A stretch of DNA of 19,161 bases from contig CALMWN010000497.1 of NCBI GenBank assembly GCA_937873555.1, positions 1-19,161 on the forward strand, given 5' to 3'. The stretch comes from an uncultured Clostridia bacterium (GTDB lineage: Bacteria; Bacillota; Clostridia; Acetivibrionales; CALMWN01). The first letter of the stretch is position 1. The number at the start of each line of letters is the position of its first letter. This document shows positions 1-5,224 of this stretch, in pieces. Made by a program: the position numbers and the translations under genes. The notes below the pieces were generated by a model that saw only the letters and a list, made by a program, of their open reading frames with translations, was not told the DNA's origin and made no database searches.

Positions 1-219
1 ATTTACAAGCTGGGTATTTCAATTTTATCCCGATTGGCTGTCTCAAAAGAGGTTTCGGAAGGCAAATTGGTCTTTAAGAAAATGAACTCCCCCACCTTAA
101 TCCGGAAGACTTTTCTGATCTATAACCGCAATCGCTTTATTACGCCGGGTATTCGGAATTTTATTCATTATTTTGAAAACCAAATCTCCTTATCTGAATA
201 TATACAGACAACCCCATAA
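1..219 (+). CDS. LysR-family transcriptional regulator, C-terminal fragment
   Basis: The reading frame is open from the first base of the window and ends at TAA (217-219), leaving 72 codons of the end of a protein. The first residues, reading YKLGISILSRLAVSKEV, followed shortly by GKLV, match the last part of the LysR substrate-binding domain, where a 'G-x-GI-x-IL-P...AV...E...G-x-L' stretch is typical and is followed by a charged helix. LysR proteins are cytoplasmic regulators that bind a small effector through this domain. The DNA-binding half lies outside the window, so neither the effector nor the target can be named. No terminator hairpin with a T-run directly follows the stop codon. Family assignment is fairly secure; everything beyond it is unknown. 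Confidence 0.72.
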   Translation: MYKLGISILSRLAVSKEVSEGKLVFKKMNSPTLIRKTFLIYNRNRFITPGIRNFIHYFENQISLSEYIQTTP

Positions 220-263
220 AGCTCTTTTACTTTAGTTTTTCCGCTTGGTACGTGCTGACATTT

Positions 264-288
264 TGTCATGGGGACGGTTCGAATGACA
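264..288. repeat. REP-like palindromic element (GGGGACGGTTC core)
   Basis: A 25-base stretch has TGTCAT at one end and its complement ATGACA at the other, around the core GGGGACGGTTC. It is preceded by TGACA-TTT-TGTCA (256-268), giving an alternative small hairpin. The core resembles the dispersed GGGGACGGTTCTTTTGTCA-type palindromes that I recall from clostridial genomes, where they accompany Y1 (REP-associated) transposases. No transposase is present here. The identification is by resemblance only. Confidence 0.4.
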
Positions 289-635
289 GCGAATCAGTAT
301 AAGATATTATTGATTTTTGGTGATAGTATGTCAAGACAATCAAGAGTTTTAAGCCCACATTTTTATAAATCCTGGACAATTTTTAGCAAAGAAAAATCAA
401 AACAAAACTAATATGTATACCTCGAATAGCTTTGCTTTTCTCTTATTTTAGAAAATCTTTCCGATTTTTAAAGCTTTGGCAACATTACACCAAACCTGCA
501 TAAATCCCTAAATAATTTTGAAAATCCCCTGATAATTATAATCACCAGGATAATTTTGATTTTACCATAATAATAAATATAAGCAAGAAAAATGTATTCA
601 GTTTGGCATCTTATATCCTAAATTCCCAAACTTTT

Positions 636-766
636 TATAACATACACCAGAAAGCCTTGAAAATAGGGCGTTGTAAGTTTCGTATGTTATAAAATAATTA
701 TCACATACAGTAGAGATATATATTCAGAAACCTGCTTAAATAAAGGCTTTTGCTCTGTATGTGATA
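636..766. repeat. Two neighbouring long-arm inverted repeats sharing an ACATAC core
   Basis: Unit 1 has perfect 10-base arms TATAACATAC (636-645) and GTATGTTATA (682-691) around 36 bases. Unit 2 has perfect 12-base arms TATCACATACAG (699-710) and CTGTATGTGATA (755-766) around 44 bases. Reading unit 2 on the minus strand, the two units are related: each begins TATnACATACA and soon carries AAAGCCTT (651-658 in unit 1; complement at 743-750 in unit 2). They are therefore two diverged copies in opposite orientation. The rest of 220-930 shows no gene. The units could be a small non-autonomous element, folded RNA, or binding sites for a dimeric regulator. Confidence 0.6.
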
Positions 767-930
767 TTTCCAACGGGAATTTAGGTTATATATAAACTTA
801 TAAGTCCATTACCTCTGTTAAGATATTTAAATGTAGAATATCGTGAGCACCAGGCAAATTAAAACTGCAAGATAAACAATAAAAAACGAAATTTTCATAT
901 TGCTGGGGTAAAACATGGGGTAGTAATTGA

Positions 931-962
931 AAATGGCCTTCAGGAAAACCTGAAGACCATTT
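931..962 (-). terminator. Hairpin downstream of the tRNA-Thr 3' end
   Basis: AAATGG-C-CTTCAGG, loop AAAA, CCTGAAG-A-CCATTT: a 13-pair stem with one mismatch. It lies just past the CCA end of the tRNA-Thr fragment as read on the minus strand and is followed there by only a short T-rich tail. It probably ended the original tRNA transcript and so marks host chromosome to the left of the attachment site. Confidence 0.5.
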
Positions 963-967
963 AAATG

Positions 968-1012
968 TGGAGCCCTCAATCAGAATCGAACTGATGACCT
1001 CATCCTTACCAT
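968..1012 (-). other. tRNA-Thr(GGU) 3' fragment: attachment site of an integrated element
   Basis: On the minus strand this reads as tRNA positions 32-76. It has anticodon loop ATGGTAA (anticodon GGT), the 3' anticodon stem GGATG, variable loop AGGTC, T stem ATCAG / loop TTCGATT / CTGAT, acceptor strand TGAGGGC, discriminator T and CCA. The 5' half is missing: the bases before the loop do not pair with GGATG, and no D arm is present. Such a 3' fragment next to a tyrosine integrase gene is the usual scar left when an element inserts into a tRNA 3' end, with the intact tRNA restored at the far end. No full tRNA-Thr is visible elsewhere in the window. Confidence 0.82.
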
Positions 1013-1022
1013 GTTTATTTGG

Positions 1023-1051
1023 CAAATCTCATCAAATCTCACCAAATCCCA
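1023..1051. repeat. Three tandem 10-base repeats next to the att site
   Basis: CAAATCTCA (1023-1031), CAAATCTCA (1033-1041) and CAAATCCCA (1043-1051) recur with a 10-base period, about one helical turn, directly beside the tRNA fragment. A related ATCTCATCTAATC lies at 1097-1109. Their place between the integrase gene and the core site is where arm-type integrase or excisionase sites are normally found; this role is inferred. Confidence 0.55.
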
Positions 1052-1128
1052 CAGCCATTGATTTCAGCGCATTTCGGGCTTTTTAAATTTACCTTGATCT
1101 CATCTAATCGTACCGAATTTCCGCCGCG

Positions 1129-1150
1129 TTGTTGCACTTATTGTTGCACT
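1129..1150. repeat. Direct repeat TTGTTGCACT, candidate recombinase arm site
   Basis: TTGTTGCACT occurs at 1129-1138 and again at 1141-1150, a 12-base period, just beyond the end of the integrase gene. An inverted near-copy, GTGCAACAA (2553-2561), lies between the ribosome binding site and start of the excisionase gene. That arrangement would let one DNA-binding protein touch both the element end and the excisionase start region. Confidence 0.45.
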
Positions 1151-1171
1151 TTTTTGTGTAACATTCAGCGC

Positions 1172-2335
1172 TCAAAGCAGCATATAGTTCAGGGTTTCAA
1201 CAGCTTCACTCTTTACATCCGGAAGCACATGCGTGTAAACATCAAGTGTGTGGCTCACATTCTTATGTCCTAACAGATCTGATACTGTTTTTGGGGCTAT
1301 CCCCTTTTCAAAAAGCCTTGTTGCATAGGTGTGCCGGATGGAATGTATGCTGGCCCCTGTAATTCCGGCTATTTCTGCGACTCTTTTAAAAGAACGGTCG
1401 GCATTCTTCGGAATTAATCTATTTCCAAGTGCCGTACAGAAAAGCAAATTGTTGTCTTCGTACAAACCCTCTGCCGTTCTCTTTTCCCACTCCTGAAGCT
1501 TCTTGAATTTTTCAAGCATAGCGACCGCACTTTTTGGTATAGGAACTTTTCTTTTGCCGCTCTTGGTCTTGGTTGTATTTTCAACATAGTAAAGGTTTTT
1601 ATTCTCTGAATTCTTGCTGCGGTCCTTTACTCTTATCAAGGACTGTTTAATATTTATGATTCCATTCTCCAGATCCACACAGTCCCAGGTAAGGCCAAGC
1701 AACTCACCTATTCTGAGTCCGCTGACCATATCGAGCTTAAATGCTACTTCCAACCGGTCACCCTTCAGAGCTTCTATGAATGCCTTTTCTTCTTCCTTTG
1801 TAAAAACTCTGATTTCCTTTTGCTTATGAGTGGGTAATATAACACCTTCTGATACATTTTTGGTAACAAGCTGGTTTACTATTGCCTGCTTTAACGAACC
1901 GTGGATGATGTTTTTTAACTTCCTGATAAGTGCAGTAGAAGAACCACTTTCATATTTACTGTTTACAAACCTCTGGATATCAAAAGTCTTTAGATCTTTC
2001 AGTGATATATGCCCAAGACCGGATTTCAAATGACATTTGATATTTGTCTCATAACTGTCATAGGTAGTAGGCTTGAGAACATTTTTCTTATATTCGGAAA
2101 GCCAAACATCCAACCATTCTCCGAAACTTGTCTTTGACGGTTCAATATAATCTCCGGTACTTATCAGTGCCAGAATCGAATGCATTTTGTCAGCTACTTC
2201 TTTTCTTGTCTTCCCGGTAAACCACTTTCGTTTCAGATTTCCAGTTAAGTCTCTTCCTATGACAACTGCGCCACGCCACTGGTTTTCTTTAATTTTAACA
2301 ATAGAACCTTCTCCGTTACCTCTTTTCTTTCCCAT
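1172..2335 (-). CDS. int: Tyrosine recombinase / integrase of an integrative element
   Basis: This 387-residue site-specific recombinase would insert and excise the element at the adjacent tRNA-Thr site. The N-terminal region (about 1-60) resembles the AP2-like arm-binding domain of Tn916 Int, with a conserved GNGEGSI opening. A SAM-like core-binding domain follows (about 65-160). The catalytic domain keeps every key residue: Arg208 in SGLRIGELLGLTW, a Lys in the TKSGKRKVPI hairpin, His331 and Arg334 in HSIRHTYATRLF, His357 in LLGHK and the nucleophile Tyr367 in VYTHV. I start it at ATG 2335, because AAGGAG lies 11 bases before it, whereas an in-frame GTG at 2347 would overlap that ribosome site. 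The excisionase gene ends 15 bases upstream, so the two form an operon. The gene looks intact and is probably functional. Confidence 0.93.
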   Translation of the reverse strand: MGKKRGNGEGSIVKIKENQWRGAVVIGRDLTGNLKRKWFTGKTRKEVADKMHSILALISTGDYIEPSKTSFGEWLDVWLSEYKKNVLKPTTYDSYETNIKCHLKSGLGHISLKDLKTFDIQRFVNSKYESGSSTALIRKLKNIIHGSLKQAIVNQLVTKNVSEGVILPTHKQKEIRVFTKEEEKAFIEALKGDRLEVAFKLDMVSGLRIGELLGLTWDCVDLENGIINIKQSLIRVKDRSKNSENKNLYYVENTTKTKSGKRKVPIPKSAVAMLEKFKKLQEWEKRTAEGLYEDNNLLFCTALGNRLIPKNADRSFKRVAEIAGITGASIHSIRHTYATRLFEKGIAPKTVSDLLGHKNVSHTLDVYTHVLPDVKSEAVETLNYMLL

Positions 2336-2350
2336 GTGAATAATCACTCC

Positions 2351-2551
2351 TTATCCCAACTTTGGTGATTCCAACCATTTTATAAAAGCTAATTTGGGAA
2401 TTATCATCCGCCTGCCTACGAATACACAGGGAAAACCCTTGCTGTGGCACAGCTCGTAAGCTTTATTCTTTGACAATCCCATGATCAGGCCGACATCATC
2501 AACCGTTAGAGATAAAGGTAATTCATCCACATTACAATATGTTTTTTTCAA
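2351..2551 (-). CDS. xis: Excisionase / helix-turn-helix DNA-binding protein
   Basis: This 66-residue protein is of the Tn916 Xis / MerR-like excisionase type. The helix-turn-helix reads LSLTVDDVGLIMGLSKNKAY, then ELCHSKGFPCVFVGRRMIIP, the strand-turn-wing expected of this family, then a final helix with FIKWLES. Excisionases bend DNA at the element ends so that the integrase excises rather than integrates. Translation starts at TTG (2551), 10 bases after GGGAGG (2562-2567). A weak start of this kind fits a protein kept scarce. It lies immediately upstream of the integrase on the same strand. The repeat GTGCAACAA lies between its ribosome site and start codon and matches repeats at the element end, so autoregulation or arm binding here is possible (inference). 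Confidence 0.87.
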   Translation of the reverse strand: MKKTYCNVDELPLSLTVDDVGLIMGLSKNKAYELCHSKGFPCVFVGRRMIIPKLAFIKWLESPKLG

Positions 2552-2696
2552 TGTGCAACAACCTCCCTCATTTTACCCTGTTTGAAAAAACAAATCAATC
2601 TTATGAAACTACATATTTTGTTTGCATAGTACAAAATGCCAAAGGCTCATCCCCACTAATCATCTTCAAGCATAAACAGTCTCAGGTAATTACACA

Positions 2697-2760
2697 TGGC
2701 AGCCAGGGTATGCCGTAATTTGAAAGCGCTTAGCGCTACCGTGGGCATACCCTGTTGCCA
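2697..2760. repeat. Long imperfect inverted repeat (16 paired bases)
   Basis: Arms TGGCA-GC-CAGGGTATGCC (2697-2714) and GGCATACCCTG-T-TGCCA (2744-2760) pair over 16 positions, with a small asymmetric bulge. Inside the loop, AGCGC-TTA-GCGCT forms a second 5-pair hairpin (about 2725-2737). There is no T-run on either side, so a simple terminator is unlikely. A cruciform recognised by a relaxase, or a stable RNA stem, is more plausible. Confidence 0.7.
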
Positions 2761-3011
2761 TGTTCTGTTTTGGTTTTATCTGTTTTGACTTATCCAGCGG
2801 ACGGCAGCTTACCGCCCTCATAGGAATTGCACCTCCCCGCCAACGGCCGGGGCACACTCTGGGACTTAACCTCGACTGTGCGCAAGTATCATTATTCATC
2901 CACATAGGTCATCGCCATAAATGCTACTGACATTTATTGATTGCACGGGTATTTACCGCTCACACCTTTCCTTCATTCATACCATAAACGGTCTGAATCC
3001 TTCAGCTTCAA

Positions 3012-3028
3012 TCCGGTATAATACCGGA
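3012..3028. repeat. Perfect 17-base palindrome TCCGGTAT-A-ATACCGGA
   Basis: Eight-base arms surround a single central base. The right arm can instead pair with a CCGGA copy at about 3053-3057, so two folds compete for the same arm. Related ATCCGGTA/TACCGGAT sequence recurs at about 3084-3092. Several spaced copies suggest a protein-binding array or a switching RNA fold. Confidence 0.6.
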
Positions 3029-3184
3029 CAGGTGGTCCTGGCGTACCTGCAATCCGGCTTTCCTTTACAGGTCATGTAGGGAACGTACCGGATAAGACAA
3101 TTATTTTATTTTCAAAGAGCATTTGAGGGGGTAGTAAAAATCCCTCTATTAACCAGCAGATTTTTTGGGCAAAAGTTGACCCTC

Positions 3185-3607
3185 TTATGAGAAATTTTTT
3201 AAAAATTTCTCCATGTTTTTCAACGCTTGCTCAATTGAACGTGTTACCGCTGATTTGTCTACGCCCTCAATCCTGGCAATTTCAGCCTTGCTCATGCCAA
3301 GAAAGAAATGGGCGTAAATGCGCTTTGCCTGTTTCTCCGGCAGGCTGTTGACAGCAGTATAAAGCTCCTGACGGCTCAATTTTCGCTGGTAGATTTCTTC
3401 GGGAGACAAAACCAGCAGAGTGAAATCACTTTCAATACCATCGTTGGCATCCAAAGAGTAATAGGCTTTATGAGCACGGCGGCGCTCATAGTCTGCATGC
3501 TCTTTCCGGCTTAGCAGTTTTAACAGCTCTGCCAGCTTGTCCGTCACTTCGAGAAATAAATCATATTCATAGAACGGGTAAAGCTCCCGCAAATTGATCC
3601 TTTCCAT
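3185..3607 (-). CDS. Tn916 orf7-like sigma-70 family factor of an integrative element
   Basis: This 140-residue protein is of the small sigma-factor family carried by Tn916/Tn1549-like conjugative elements. The N-terminal part (INLRELYPFYEYDLFLEV, then AYYSLDANDGIE) is the signature of that family. The C-terminal half is a sigma region-4 helix-turn-helix: LPEKQAKRIYAHFFLGMSKA followed by EIARIEGVDKSAVTRSI. Region 2 is lacking, so it may act as a region-4-like activator of element promoters rather than a complete sigma factor. The start ATG (3607) is preceded by GGAGG, 8 bases away. It faces the same way as xis and int, as orf7 does in Tn916, where it promotes element activation. It is the last clearly element-derived gene before the host-like region to the right. 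Confidence 0.85.
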   Translation of the reverse strand: MERINLRELYPFYEYDLFLEVTDKLAELLKLLSRKEHADYERRRAHKAYYSLDANDGIESDFTLLVLSPEEIYQRKLSRQELYTAVNSLPEKQAKRIYAHFFLGMSKAEIARIEGVDKSAVTRSIEQALKNMEKFLKNFS

Positions 3608-3738
3608 ATATAAACCTCCGTTTTGATTTTTTTGTGAAAAACCAAAACAGAGGGGGAGAGCGGCATCCTGAGGAACACCTTAAAAATGCAATACTGTAAG
3701 GCTTGTCCGCTTTAACAAATCGAATATTTATCAAAAAT

Positions 3739-3774
3739 AAAACCGCAATTTTCAACAAACAAATTGCGGTTTTT
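3739..3774 (+). terminator. Strong 13-pair hairpin with T-run (bidirectional)
   Basis: AAAACCGCAATTT (3739-3751) pairs perfectly with AAATTGCGGTTTT (3761-3773) around a 9-base loop. A T-run follows on the plus strand, and a T-rich stretch (GGTTTTATTTTTG) follows on the minus strand, so it can terminate in both directions. No plus-strand gene precedes it in the window, so its original client is probably lost. Confidence 0.7.
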
Positions 3775-3956
3775 GTAGCTGTATCAGTTATGCTGTATTG
3801 TATAAGAGCTGATGAATGTATATTATCCCATGTGAGAGGAAGGTACATATCTGAGCCGGGACAGCTGACATCAATATATGTGCCATTCTTAAATCTTTTT
3901 ACATCAGCTATTTTAGCTTTTTTGCCTTTAAAAGAAATTCATTTTTCATCTGTCAT
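3739..3956 (-). pseudogene. Remnant of a small unidentified gene, stopped after five codons
   Basis: On the minus strand ATG (3956) begins M-T-D-E-K and then meets TGA (3941-3939), where TGG would be one base away. The same frame continues as ISFKGKKAKIADVKRFKNG, TYIDVSCPGSDMYLPLTWDN and IHSSALIQYSIT, which looks like genuine globular protein with charged turns and alternating strands. It then runs straight through the strong hairpin at 3739-3773 without a stop. Both ends therefore look damaged. I do not recognise the family. It sits upstream of the orf7-like gene, the place where Tn916 elements carry accessory cargo. A chance open frame remains possible. Confidence 0.3.
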
Positions 3957-3991
3957 GACCTCACTCACTAAAAAATGAAAAATTACGTCAT

Positions 3992-4027
3992 GACAAATAC
4001 ACCTTTGGCTTCAACGGTGTATTTGTC
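3992..4027. repeat. Perfect 12-pair hairpin between the riboswitch and the broken gene
   Basis: GACAAATACACC (3992-4003) and GGTGTATTTGTC (4016-4027) pair around 12 bases. There is no long T-run on either side. Its left edge overlaps GTCATGAC (3987-3994), a palindrome repeated at 3952-3959. The two copies form the inverted pair TGTCATGAC / GTCATGACA around the possible start of the broken small gene, as an operator might. Confidence 0.55.
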
Positions 4028-4114
4028 GAAAGAGGTGAACATTAGCGATGCAATAAACCCAAATAATTAACCTTCAACACTAAAGTCTTGGATGATATGC
4101 CGAAAAGAAAGGAC

Positions 4115-4146
4115 AAAAAAACCTGCCGCTAAAGAAGGGCAGGTTT
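4115..4146 (-). terminator. Intrinsic terminator of the c-di-GMP riboswitch
   Basis: On the minus strand AAACCTGCC (4146-4138), loop CTTCTTTAGC, GGCAGGTTT (4127-4119) ends in a run of Ts down to 4115. It follows the aptamer by about 15 bases, the usual place for an expression platform. Its right arm can also pair with AAACCTGTC inside the aptamer (nine pairs including one G-T), an alternative fold that could serve switching. Confidence 0.85.
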
Positions 4147-4159
4147 ATACATGTCATCT

Positions 4160-4250
4160 CTGCGGTAACCAGGCTATCGTAGTGCTGCTAAGCACCTTAG
4201 ACCCTATGGCTTTGCGTCCCTGTCTTTTGACAGGTTTGCCCTTAGCGCTG
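4160..4250 (-). promoter_or_regulatory. Cyclic di-GMP-I (GEMM) riboswitch aptamer
   Basis: The minus strand matches the GEMM class-I consensus in order. It opens with AAGGGCAAACC; hairpin P2 is CCTGTC-AAAA-GACAGG; then come GGGACGCAAAGCC and GGGTCTAAGG; hairpin P3 is GTGCT-TAGC-AGCAC; then TACGATAGCC and the closing GGTTACC. These contain the J1/2 guanine region and the 3' GGTTACC strand that contact c-di-GMP in this class. The RNA senses the second messenger and, with the terminator just downstream, should set whether transcription continues leftward. An ECF-type promoter about 90 bases upstream (4347-4374) would drive it. No intact gene follows: downstream there are only hairpins, a short broken frame and the mobile element. 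It is therefore an orphan riboswitch, or its target was deleted. Confidence 0.92.
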
Positions 4251-4346
4251 ATACTCTATTTAATTTTTATGCTAGCCAACTGGTTTTACTGGCCTTAAAA
4301 ATATTACCTATTCAGCAGCATTTCCAATTTATACCTCTATATATAA

Positions 4347-4374
4347 AGACAACTCGAATGGTAAAAGCGTCACA
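4347..4374 (-). promoter_or_regulatory. ECF-type promoter driving the riboswitch transcript
   Basis: On the minus strand TGTGAC (4374-4369), 16 bases, TTGTCT (4352-4347). This is identical in pattern and spacing to three other sites around the sigma operon. Transcription would start near 4340 and enter the c-di-GMP riboswitch after about 90 bases. It resembles the ECF consensus of Firmicutes (TGaAAC - N16 - CGTCTA). Confidence 0.7.
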
Positions 4375-4580
4375 TATTTTATGAAATATTTTGTAAAATT
4401 TTAAATTTCTACAATTACAGGATTAGAATGTTGGTAATAATAATCGGACTATCTTTATAAAGGTATTGACACCAATTAATAGGCGATAGTGTTAATTTCC
4501 TATTACAAAACAGATCTAAAGCTTGATGTGAATTTCCAAAAAAAGTATTATTATATTGTGGCAAATATTTTCTGAATTTA

Positions 4581-4608
4581 TGTGACGTTTTTTAGACTTT
4601 GATTGTCT
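4581..4608 (+). promoter_or_regulatory. ECF-type promoter before the sigma gene (autoregulation)
   Basis: TGTGAC (4581-4586), 16 bases, TTGTCT (4603-4608), followed closely by the ribosome site AGAAGGGG (4617-4624) and ATG at 4631. The leader would be only about 15 bases. The match to three other promoters here suggests that the sigma factor reads its own promoter. A possible weak vegetative start, TTGACA at 4466-4471 with a poor -10, lies further up. The rest of 4300-4580 shows no gene. Confidence 0.72.
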
Positions 4609-4630
4609 AAATAAGTAGAAGGGGTCAAAC

Positions 4631-5224
4631 ATGATATTTATTTTCACAAATGAAACAACCAATGGATGGTATGAGGGGGCTTGGCAGTCATTATATGAAA
4701 ATAATTACGACAGAGTATTCAAAACCGCATTGAAAATAGTTATAAACAAAGAACTTGCTGAGGATGTGGTCCAAGAAGCATTTACCAATGCTTTCCTGAA
4801 CATAAAAACTCTGAAGGATAAAAGTAAATTTAGTGCCTGGGTATGTTCGATCGCTGAAAATATTGCTAAGAATGCATTAAAACGTAAAATTAGCCAAAAT
4901 AACAGAAACATACCTTTAGAGACCATGGATACAAAATTACCTGATGACTTAGTTCAGTTAGGCGAGATGGATAACCCTGAAGTACTATATGAAGAAAACG
5001 AGGCAGCAATGGAAATTCTTGGCTACATTGAAGAATTGAACACCGAAGAACAACATATTATGCATCTGAAATTTTATGAAGGACTCACCTATGTGGAAAT
5101 AGCCGAGAAGATGAATATGAAGGAAGGTACTGTACGAATGAAGGCACTTAGAGCCAGAGAGAAGGTTTATAAAAAATTGAATAGCTTTGTTGAAAAGGAA
5201 GGGCTGGGGGGTAAAAATGAGTAA
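4631..5224 (+). CDS. ECF RNA polymerase sigma factor
   Basis: This 197-residue group-4 sigma factor would direct RNA polymerase to a small set of envelope-related promoters. Region 2 (about 20-86) contains YDRVFKTALKIVINKELAED, then VVQEAFTNAFLNI and FSAWVCSIAENIAKNALKRK, the -10 recognition and core-binding helices. A linker of about 50 residues follows. Region 4 (about 140-188) contains LNTEEQHIMHLKFYEGLTYV and EIAEKMNMKEGTVRMKALRA, the helix-turn-helix that reads the -35 element. The length is typical of the family. ATG 4631 is chosen for its AGAAGGGG site 6 bases upstream. The gene overlaps the anti-sigma gene by 8 bases, implying coupled translation. Four TGTGAC-N16-TTGTCW promoters nearby are its likely targets; that link is inference from proximity and pattern. 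Which ECF subgroup it belongs to cannot be settled by eye. Confidence 0.92.
   Translation: MIFIFTNETTNGWYEGAWQSLYENNYDRVFKTALKIVINKELAEDVVQEAFTNAFLNIKTLKDKSKFSAWVCSIAENIAKNALKRKISQNNRNIPLETMDTKLPDDLVQLGEMDNPEVLYEENEAAMEILGYIEELNTEEQHIMHLKFYEGLTYVEIAEKMNMKEGTVRMKALRAREKVYKKLNSFVEKEGLGGKNE

Larger units (their letters stand above)
2690..3110 (-). other. Highly structured non-coding block (candidate oriT or structured RNA)
   Basis: Between the orf7-like sigma gene and xis lies a block that is richer in G+C than its surroundings and packed with inverted repeats. In minus-strand order these are: ATCCGGTA near 3086; a CCGGA/TCCGG stem enclosing CAGGT/ACCTG (about 3024-3057); the palindrome TCCGGTAT-A-ATACCGGA (3012-3028), which shares one arm with the previous stem; CCCC-GCC/GGC-GGGG (2835-2852); and a 16-pair stem at 2697-2760. 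A 71-codon minus-strand frame (2690-2905) crosses these hairpins but lacks protein-like character. In Tn916 relatives this position holds orf8/orf10. A transfer origin, a regulatory RNA leader, or both would fit; nothing in the sequence decides between them. Confidence 0.45.

Noticed and set aside
636..766. Possible short CRISPR array, since similar blocks are spaced by about 36-44 bases
   Set aside because: The repeats alternate in orientation and are only 10-12 bases long, there are no more than two units, and no cas genes lie nearby.
798..1025. 75-codon minus-strand frame
   Set aside because: It starts inside the tRNA-Thr fragment and runs through the hairpin behind it; no ribosome site.
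1019..1273. 84-codon plus-strand frame over the att repeats and integrase end
   Set aside because: Opposite strand of the integrase gene and the repeat arrays; no ribosome site.
2690..2905. 71-codon minus-strand frame between xis and the orf7-like gene
   Set aside because: It crosses several strong hairpins, has odd composition (many Arg, Pro, Cys), and no clear ribosome site; the DNA is better explained as a structured non-coding block.
3703..3978. 91-codon plus-strand frame
   Set aside because: It covers a terminator hairpin and the opposite strand of a more protein-like broken frame; no ribosome site.
4092..4298. 68-codon plus-strand frame
   Set aside because: It is the complement of the c-di-GMP riboswitch and its terminator, whose structure fully accounts for the sequence.
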